Shown one piece after another: positions 1 to 4,979 of a DNA stretch of 64,000 nucleotides (position 1 is its first letter; each line of letters starts with the position of its first letter). Source of the stretch: Litorivivens sp041625575 (GTDB taxonomy: Bacteria; Pseudomonadota; Gammaproteobacteria; Pseudomonadales; Spongiibacteraceae); NCBI GenBank assembly GCA_041625575.1, contig JBFJTG010000005.1, positions 1 to 64,000 of the forward strand. The letters are read 5' to 3'. The notes beneath the pieces were generated by a model, which was not told the origin of the DNA, ran no database searches, and was given only the letters and a program-made list of their open reading frames with translations. Made by a program: the position numbers and the translations under genes.

Positions 1-1
1 A

Positions 2-91
2 TATCGTAGTTATCCCATGCAGCACGAAGTCTGCAGCGAGGAAATTACCGAGATTGGAAACAGTCTTAAGGAATGGTTGCAGCTGGCTTGA
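2..91 (+). CDS. 3' end of an unidentified CDS entering from the left
   Basis: An open frame runs in from the window edge and stops with TGA at 89-91, giving about 29 residues that end in KEWLQLA. Too little remains to name a family. It may be the tail of a real gene or a chance open frame, because 30 codons is not statistically strong. Confidence 0.3.
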   Translation, partial: YRSYPMQHEVCSEEITEIGNSLKEWLQLA

Positions 92-533
92 ACGGCTAGC
101 TGGACTGCGTTAATCGAGCAAGCGTAATTTCTTCATTGTGGTTCTCCTCGCCACATCAGTTTACGACGAAGAACTCCAAATGAGCATGCCGCTATTTTAA
201 GGGGGCTTACAGAACCACCAGCGCTAATGGATGATTGGGTTAAGCTTTCGGGCCACAATTGGCAGGTCTGGCAACAGGCCCTGCGTGATGCAATGGAGAC
301 AGTTTTTTTCAGTAGTATTTCACCTCCCGGCTTAATGGTCTCAAAGGTCGTGAGAAGGGTGCCTGCTTTCGCACGGGTCGTATGAGATTCGCCAATTTGT
401 TAATTACAGTTTTGGTGGTATTACGCTGCATTTTCCTTACAAGAGAGGTTTCTTTGATGTGGCGTTTCCGATTTGCTTGTCAGGCCATGTGAGGGCGTGT
501 GAATAGATTCTAAGAGCCCGTACTAATTTTATT
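92..533. other. Non-coding or decayed stretch
   Basis: About 440 bases without a convincing gene. Short open frames occur (for example around 425-500) but none has a good start and ribosome binding site. The base composition is AT-richer than the core genome to the right, which suits an accessory region with decayed sequence. No tRNA, attC site or clear repeat was seen. Confidence 0.4.
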
Positions 534-1070
534 TTAACGGATTAGTGCTAGTAGCTTATGTACGCGCTCGTCATCCGCGCCCAAGTATTGGGACAGTACC
601 GTTGTCAGTGCTGCAACATCGATTGTGTCGGCTTTAAGCATTTCTTCGATATCCGCCCAATCTTTGGTGCGGTTGAAGAATGCTTTGAATACAGCAAGGT
701 CAGAGCAACAGAGGAAGGGAATATCTCGCTCAAAGAAACGTTCAGTTTTCGACCGATTAACCATCGTCTCGTGTAATTCAGTGGTATTCAGGAAAATATC
801 CACCGGGGTTTTGTTCCACCAGAGACGAACCTGACCGTCATTTTGAAGATCTGAGAGCTGCTTTTTGGATACAGCAATATCATTTGGCATAGCGGCAATG
901 ACGTCGCTTGAGCGCGATTTGGGCACGAAGATATTCACGTCAATATCGATTGTTGCCCGTGCACGTTCGGTACACCAAGCCAAAGCCAATGCGCCACCAA
1001 ATGCGTGATCAAGGTCTTTCGAACGCAAGGCATCGTGCAGCGCAACAATCTTGGTTGCGAGTTCACTCAT
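534..1070 (-). CDS. Nucleotidyltransferase-fold protein (AbiEii/MNT-like), possible toxin of a TA-like pair
   Basis: A 178-residue protein with the minimal nucleotidyltransferase signature: a Gly-Gly pair at residues 25-26, an Asp-x-Asp pair at D42 and D44 (in TIDIDVN), and a third candidate metal-binding Asp at D91 (in PVDIFL). Families with this core transfer nucleotides to RNA, protein or small molecules, and many are toxins or antitoxins (AbiEii, MenT, MNT). The start codon overlaps the stop of the upstream XRE gene as TAATG, so the two are translationally coupled. Which partner, if either, is toxic cannot be told from sequence. A stand-alone housekeeping nucleotidyltransferase is less likely given the tight pairing with a regulator. 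Confidence 0.7.
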   Translation of the reverse strand: MSELATKIVALHDALRSKDLDHAFGGALALAWCTERARATIDIDVNIFVPKSRSSDVIAAMPNDIAVSKKQLSDLQNDGQVRLWWNKTPVDIFLNTTELHETMVNRSKTERFFERDIPFLCCSDLAVFKAFFNRTKDWADIEEMLKADTIDVAALTTVLSQYLGADDERVHKLLALIR

Positions 1071-1414
1071 TACGGGCCAAACCTCGGAAAGGTGAGAACT
1101 TCCTCGTGCCTAGCAGGAAATTGCTCAGCCAATGCTAATACTTGTTCAAGCTCTATACCACGATCAAGCCCGTCGCAACGCCGTATGCGCCGCGCAAAGT
1201 GAAGCTGGGGTTCTACACCGCACTCATAGAGAAGTTTGCGCAACACTGGAATGGATGGGCATTTTCGTCCGTGTTCGTAGCTTGAGATAGTGGAATGTGA
1301 GGTCCCGGTTCTTTTGGCTAGTTCCCGGAGGGAATATCCTACGGCCAGCCGAGCTTCGCGGATGAGCGGGCCGATGGTGGTTTCGTCGAGGTGTAGAAGT
1401 GATTTGTTAAGCAT
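1070..1414 (-). CDS. XRE-family helix-turn-helix regulator
   Basis: A 114-residue protein with a Cro/C1-type HTH at about residues 15-65 (IREARLAVGYSLRELAKRTG, then the recognition-helix region around HSTISSYEHGR). The C-terminal 45 residues form a short extension, which in such small regulators often contacts a partner. It is the first gene of a leftward two-gene operon whose stop overlaps the start of the nucleotidyltransferase gene by one base. A GGTATCC/GGATACC inverted repeat lies 10-27 bases upstream of its start, so autorepression is the simplest inference. The arrangement resembles a type II or type IV toxin-antitoxin operon with the regulator first. Confidence 0.82.
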   Translation of the reverse strand: MLNKSLLHLDETTIGPLIREARLAVGYSLRELAKRTGTSHSTISSYEHGRKCPSIPVLRKLLYECGVEPQLHFARRIRRCDGLDRGIELEQVLALAEQFPARHEEVLTFPRFGP

Positions 1415-1423
1415 GACGAGGAT

Positions 1424-1441
1424 GTTATCCGATTGGATACC
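1424..1441. promoter_or_regulatory. Inverted-repeat operator candidate next to the XRE gene start
   Basis: GTTATCC-GATT-GGATACC has 5-bp perfect arms (TATCC/GGATA) and sits just upstream of the XRE start codon. A protein bound here would block transcription and ribosome access. The half-site GGATACC recurs in the palindrome at 1504-1523, which supports a specific binding motif. Confidence 0.5.
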
Positions 1442-1456
1442 AAATGTCTAAGTAGG

Positions 1457-1472
1457 CATAATGTATATTATG
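1457..1472. promoter_or_regulatory. AT-rich palindrome in the probable promoter of the XRE operon
   Basis: CATAAT-GTAT-ATTATG has perfect 6-bp arms. On the minus strand it includes a TAATAT-like hexamer that could serve as a -10 element for the leftward operon. It lies between the two GGATACC-type repeats, as expected for a promoter flanked by operators. The promoter assignment is inference. Confidence 0.35.
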
Positions 1473-1503
1473 TTAAATAAAGTTCGCGCTTAGAAGAGTG
1501 ACC

Positions 1504-1523
1504 TTGGTATCCATGGATGCCAA
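1504..1523. promoter_or_regulatory. Second GGTATCC-type palindrome
   Basis: A 20-bp inverted repeat with 10-bp arms and one mismatch, centred on ATCCATGGAT. It contains GGTATCC and GGATGCC half-sites that match the repeat at 1424-1441, but with a 2-bp instead of a 4-bp spacer. It is a likely second binding site for the XRE protein and immediately abuts the iteron-like repeats. Confidence 0.45.
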
Positions 1524-1580
1524 AGCAAAGTAAGCAATTTTTTAAAGCAAAGTAAGCAATTTCAAAGCAAAGTGTGCAAA
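1522..1580 (+). repeat. Three iteron-like 17-bp direct repeats
   Basis: AAAGCAAAGTAAGCAAT occurs exactly at 1522-1538 and 1544-1560. A third copy at 1564-1580 reads AGTGTGCAA in place of AGTAAGCAAT. The start-to-start spacing is 22 and 20 bp, about two helical turns, so all copies present the same DNA face. Such arrays are protein-binding sites: iterons, regulator sites, or the multiple terminal repeats of IS21- or Tn7-like element ends. No replication or transposition gene of that kind is nearby, so its role is open. Confidence 0.7.
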
Positions 1581-1758
1581 TTCTGCCGTCGTAAGAGTCT
1601 CGGTCCAAGTCCACTCGTTTATTGAAAATAGAGCGTACTAAGCATCCTTTTTAAAGGGTGTTCCGACATATGGCGTTAAACTATCCGTAGAAACGACCAT
1701 CTAATTGATTTTATGATATTTTGTCTTAGTGCTGTATTGCGATTCCCGAGGGAAAAAC

Positions 1759-2277
1759 GTGAATGCGAATACAAAAACGATTATCTATGTGGATATGGAT
1801 CACGTTTTATGTGATTACGCCGAAGGTTTTGCGCGACACAAGCGCCTGTATCCCGAGCTGCCGTACCCTCAAAGCCAGCCTGGTTTGTACGCAGGGTTGA
1901 AACCGCTAAAAGAAGCTGTCGAGACATATTGCTGGTTAAACGATCACCCCAAAACGGACGTTTATATATTAACCGCACCGTCAGTCCATAATTCTCATTG
2001 CTATTCTGAGAAGCGAGATTGGGTCGAAAAGCACTTGGGGCTATCAGTCGTCAGAAACCTAATCATATCCCCGCACAAAAACCTGAATAGAGGCCATTAC
2101 CTCATTGACGATATGGCCTCCGGGAAAGGTCAGGAACACTTCGAAGGAACCTTGATTTTATTCGGTAGCGAGCAATACCCCGATTGGAGCGCTGTTCGGC
2201 AATTCTTTGATGAGGTTTTAGAAAAGCCTGATCAGACATGGGGCTCTTTTTTTAACTCCTGTCCCGTCCTGAAATAG
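1759..2277 (+). CDS. 5'(3')-deoxyribonucleotidase-like HAD phosphatase, 3' end altered by IS
   Basis: A HAD-superfamily protein of the NT5C/cytosolic 5' nucleotidase type, expected to dephosphorylate deoxyribonucleoside monophosphates. Motif I is DMDHVLCDY near the N-terminus. Motif II corresponds to the Thr of ILTAPS, and the acidic motif IV to LIDDM. A GTG at 1759 is preceded by GAGGG with a 6-base spacer and is preferred over the upstream GTG at 1729. The IS3 element begins at 2260, so the last five codons and the stop come from its left inverted repeat. The native C-terminus is therefore lost, but the catalytic core is complete and activity may persist. Confidence 0.75.
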   Translation: MNANTKTIIYVDMDHVLCDYAEGFARHKRLYPELPYPQSQPGLYAGLKPLKEAVETYCWLNDHPKTDVYILTAPSVHNSHCYSEKRDWVEKHLGLSVVRNLIISPHKNLNRGHYLIDDMASGKGQEHFEGTLILFGSEQYPDWSAVRQFFDEVLEKPDQTWGSFFNSCPVLK

Positions 2278-2280
2278 GTT
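2260..2280. repeat. Left terminal inverted repeat of the IS3 element
   Basis: A 21-bp end that matches the reverse complement of 3535-3555 at 20 of 21 positions. It carries the TAG that terminates the interrupted nucleotidase gene. Confidence 0.9.
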
Positions 2281-2300
2281 TACACCCATGAGGCCTATTT

Positions 2301-2690
2301 ATGGACAGCACTATACCTTCCCCCCAAAAGAGAACGCAGCGTGATTACACGCTGGGCTTTAAATTGTCTGTCGTCGAGCAGGTCGAAAAAGGCGAGCTCA
2401 CCTACAAGCAGGCACAATCCCGCTACGGAATCCAAGGGCGCAGCACAGTTCTAGTCTGGCTGCGCAAGCATGGTAAATTGGACTGGTCATCCTCAGGAGG
2501 CCGTATGTCCAATACCCCTGAAACCCCAGAGCAGAAAATCAAGCGCTTGGAGCGTGAGCTCCAGGATGCGAATGATCTCAATTACTTACATCGCGAAATG
2601 CTAAGGCAAGTAGACCGTGACTGCGGGACTGATTACGTAAAAAAGTCTTTATCCGCACAGCAAGGTTCTCGCAGGCGAAGGGGCGACTGA
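2301..2690 (+). CDS. IS3-family transposase OrfA (HTH protein)
   Basis: A 129-residue OrfA with an N-terminal helix-turn-helix (about residues 12-60, including RDYTLGFKLSVVEQVEKGEL) and a heptad-like region (EQKIKRLERELQDANDLNYL) that matches the leucine zipper of IS3 OrfA proteins. It binds the terminal repeats and, after frameshifting, forms the N-terminus of OrfAB transposase. The ATG at 2301 has GAGG seven bases upstream. The slippery A-AAA-AAG lies at 2639-2645 near the 3' end. Confidence 0.9.
   Translation: MDSTIPSPQKRTQRDYTLGFKLSVVEQVEKGELTYKQAQSRYGIQGRSTVLVWLRKHGKLDWSSSGGRMSNTPETPEQKIKRLERELQDANDLNYLHREMLRQVDRDCGTDYVKKSLSAQQGSRRRRGD
2639..2645 (+). promoter_or_regulatory. Programmed -1 ribosomal frameshift site
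   Basis: The sequence A-AAA-AAG in the orfA frame (GTA AAA AAG) is the classic IS3 slippery heptamer. A -1 slip after AAG moves reading to the codon at 2645, which stays open through to OrfB and gives the junction V-K-K | V-F-I-R. No recoding is needed elsewhere. Confidence 0.85.
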
Positions 2691-3526
2691 GTTTAGCCAA
2701 GTCGTGCCGTTTGTATGGGATTAGTCGTCAAGCGGTATACCAGCGTCTAAGCCGTCATCAGCAGCGCCAGCAGGAGCTGAAGCCGGTGAGGGAGTGGGTT
2801 CTGGATCTGCGGCGCAAGATGCCTCGTTTGGGTACGCGCAAGCTCTACTTCCTACTCAAGCCTCGCTTGGATGCCAAGGGAATTAAACTGGGCAGGGATG
2901 GCTTGTTCGCGTATCTGAGAGAGCAGCGTCTACTGATTGCGCCCAAGAGGAGTTATATCAAGACGACACACAGCAAGCACTGGATGAGAAAGCACCCGAA
3001 TCTGTTTAAAGATATGCAGGTGTCTCGCCCTGAGCAGGCTTACGTCAGCGACATCACCTACGTGGAATCTGATGAGGGAGTCCACTATTTATCTTTGGTG
3101 ACAGACGCTTACAGCAGAAAGATAGTCGGTCATCAGCTTAGTCACGACATGAGTGCCGGTCAGGTGGTGAAGGCCCTGAAGCATGCTGGGAGCTCCCGGC
3201 TGACACAGCGACCGCTGATCCATCACTCTGATCGTGGGCTGCAGTATTGCTCTGCTATCTATCAGGACGAGTTGCGCCAACAAGCTATAAGCCCTTCAAT
3301 GACTGACGGTTATGATTGCTATCAGAATGCCTTGGCGGAGAGGATAAACGGGATATTGAAACAAGAGTTTCTGATATCACGATGTCGGAGCTTCGAAGAG
3401 CTCAAGCGAGTAATCGCTGAGTCAGTGGAGATTTACAACACATTACGGCCGCACCTGAGCCTTGGGCTAAAAACCCCCGAACAGGTGCATAAAAAAGCCG
3501 CTTCCTATGCGGAAGCGGCTCCTTAA
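2645..3526 (+). CDS. IS3-family transposase OrfB (DDE integrase core)
   Basis: The catalytic part of the transposase, with HTH_21-like residues at the start and an rve integrase core. The DDE acids are visible as Asp in YVSDITYV, Asp in HHSDRGLQY and Glu in NALAERINGILKQEF. It is probably made mainly as an OrfAB fusion by -1 frameshifting at 2639-2645. A TTG at 2711 could give a separate 271-residue OrfB. The coding end contains a perfect hairpin (3496-3520). All catalytic residues are present and no frameshift damage is seen, so the element may be active. Confidence 0.9.
   Translation, partial: VFIRTARFSQAKGRLSLAKSCRLYGISRQAVYQRLSRHQQRQQELKPVREWVLDLRRKMPRLGTRKLYFLLKPRLDAKGIKLGRDGLFAYLREQRLLIAPKRSYIKTTHSKHWMRKHPNLFKDMQVSRPEQAYVSDITYVESDEGVHYLSLVTDAYSRKIVGHQLSHDMSAGQVVKALKHAGSSRLTQRPLIHHSDRGLQYCSAIYQDELRQQAISPSMTDGYDCYQNALAERINGILKQEFLISRCRSFEELKRVIAESVEIYNTLRPHLSLGLKTPEQVHKKAASYAEAAP
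3491..3520 (-). terminator. Leftward terminator inside the orfB 3' end
   Basis: A perfect 10-bp stem (AGCCGCTTCC at 3496-3505, GGAAGCGGCT at 3511-3520) with a 5-base loop. On the minus strand it is followed by six U (the A-run at 3491-3496). It would terminate transcripts arriving from the leftward methyltransferase gene at 3587-4774 and shield the IS from read-through. Confidence 0.7.
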
Positions 3527-3534
3527 AACCTGAC

Positions 3535-3555
3535 AACCTATGTCAGGACGGGACA
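3535..3555. repeat. Right terminal inverted repeat of the IS3 element
   Basis: The partner of 2260-2280, with one mismatch in 21 bp. The outermost bases are CA, matching the TG of the left end. Confidence 0.9.
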
Positions 3556-3586
3556 CAGAATAATTATGTTATGGCAGGCTGCGGTT

Positions 3587-4774
3587 TCAAATATTTCGCT
3601 CGCGTAGCGCATTGATGAGGAAATTACGCGGTGTTACCTGTGGGTCACAGAAAGTGCCGAGTTCGCAGCGGTATCCGCGCTCTTCAAGAAACAATATTTC
3701 ATCCAGTGCGAGCCATAGCTCCAGTGGGCGGCGAAACAGTGCGCGTACCAGCTCCTGTCTGGAAACGTCTGTGTACAGCCTTTTTCCAAGTGTTTCATAT
3801 TTTTCGAAGGCAATGTTGTCAGGCAGCTCGATAGATTTTATATCCGCAACATAGCGACAAAAGTTTTCAAAATCCCCCCGGCTAATCTCGGCCGGAATCG
3901 CGGAAATGGGTAAGTATTCATTTCCTGCCAACACTTCGCTTTGCAAGCGTATAAATCCAAGTCGCCAGGCTTGTAGTTTTTCATGGCGTATTCTTTCTGC
4001 GCGGCCCGCGGTTGTGTTTTGCCTGACCGCTGTGCGCAGCTCAACCGTACTGAGATTGAGTGCGGATTCCTTTCCCGCGTCTGAGAGAGCCTGATAGTCA
4101 CCTTCAAGATACTTGTGATAACAGCAGGGAGACCAGGTGATTCTGGCGAGTGAGCAGTCATTCGCGTCTTGCAGTAATTTTCGGTGCAAGCCGCCGCAGG
4201 CATGCAGTGCAACAACATGCTCTGTTGCACGCAGAAATGGCAAGGTGTGTGAGCTCAGTACATCACACTCCTCCAGTTGTACGGCTGGCGTCAGCGATTG
4301 GGCACTGGCAATCAGGGCCGCGTCGCGCTCAAGCGCTGTGACCGAGCAGCCATAGCGCTGGCTCAGCCAGCGCCCCAAATGGGATTTTCCTGCGCACCAT
4401 TCCAGAAGCGTAGCATCACAGTACTCCAGTGCCGCAGCGAAATGGATAATCTGCTGCCATTTTCGACCGGGAATGTGACTGCCTGGCCTGGGTGCATCTG
4501 AAGGAGCCGGAAGCGCGGGTACTTGGCACAGTGAAGAAATCTGTTGGCATTGTTCGGGCAGGGCCCCGGTGAGGCAGGCCAGTAAGTCGGTGTCATTTGC
4601 CTGAGCATCGCGCACAGTGGCCATGTCGAGGTGGCCAAGGTGTGCGGCAAGTTCGGGCTTATGGCTTACCCAGTTCGGCCTGGATTTAAAGGGCTCGCAG
4701 CGCCAAAGCTCGCTATTGGTCGCGAGCAAGGTTGTGAGTTGCCGGAAATGCTGCGCGTGGCTTCGAGGCTTCAT
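3587..4774 (-). CDS. SAM-dependent methyltransferase-like protein (METTL25-type core)
   Basis: A 395-residue protein with a Rossmann-like core: the SAM loop EWCAGKSHLGRWL about a third of the way in, an acidic strand end (TALERD), then ALHACGGLHRKLL and SPCCYHKYL. The HACGG/CCYH pair is characteristic of a broad methyltransferase-like family that includes METTL25 proteins. The substrate is unknown, and an RNA or small-molecule target is possible. It lies divergent to acnA, about 205 bp between start codons, and ends 32 bp from the IS. The IS-internal terminator probably now ends its transcript. Confidence 0.65.
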   Translation of the reverse strand: MKPRSHAQHFRQLTTLLATNSELWRCEPFKSRPNWVSHKPELAAHLGHLDMATVRDAQANDTDLLACLTGALPEQCQQISSLCQVPALPAPSDAPRPGSHIPGRKWQQIIHFAAALEYCDATLLEWCAGKSHLGRWLSQRYGCSVTALERDAALIASAQSLTPAVQLEECDVLSSHTLPFLRATEHVVALHACGGLHRKLLQDANDCSLARITWSPCCYHKYLEGDYQALSDAGKESALNLSTVELRTAVRQNTTAGRAERIRHEKLQAWRLGFIRLQSEVLAGNEYLPISAIPAEISRGDFENFCRYVADIKSIELPDNIAFEKYETLGKRLYTDVSRQELVRALFRRPLELWLALDEILFLEERGYRCELGTFCDPQVTPRNFLINALRERNI

Positions 4775-4979
4775 CGCCAGTCCGTATTCGTAAGGGAGGT
4801 TATGATACCGTCTCGGTTGCCAAGCATATAGCGCTAGAGTGGCTCTGGGGCGGGATCGATCAGCGCCAGCGTCCGGCTGCGTTTGTTTCAGAGATTCTTT
4901 GCTATAGTCTAGGGTGAAAACGCATTACCACGCAGCGAGCGATTTAGCGATCGATTTGCTGCCAGCCAGGGAGCGAGCA

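Larger units (their letters stand above)
1415..1758. other. Intergenic region between the XRE operon and the nucleotidase
   Basis: A 344-bp AT-rich gap between divergent genes. It holds the operator-like repeats at 1424-1441 and 1504-1523, the AT-rich palindrome at 1457-1472 and the three iteron-like repeats at 1522-1580. The remaining stretch from about 1581 to 1758 shows no clear feature beyond the ribosome binding site of the next gene. Confidence 0.6.
2260..3555 (+). mobile_element. IS3-family insertion sequence, complete, 1296 bp
   Basis: The ends are near-perfect 21-bp inverted repeats starting TGTCCCGTCCTGA (left 2260-2280, right 3535-3555, one mismatch). Inside are orfA, a programmed frameshift signal and orfB with a DDE core, the standard IS3 layout. 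No 3-5 bp target duplication is visible: the left flank ends CTCC and the right flank begins CAGA. The element joins AT-rich accessory DNA to core genome and interrupts the 3' end of the nucleotidase gene. The subgroup within IS3 was not determined. Confidence 0.92.

Noticed and set aside
1522..1580. CRISPR array
   Set aside because: The three repeats are only 17 bp with 3-5 bp between them, far too short for spacers, and no cas gene is present.
1..2259. Integron cassette array
   Set aside because: No attC-like inverted core sites or integrase gene were seen, although small accessory genes are present.
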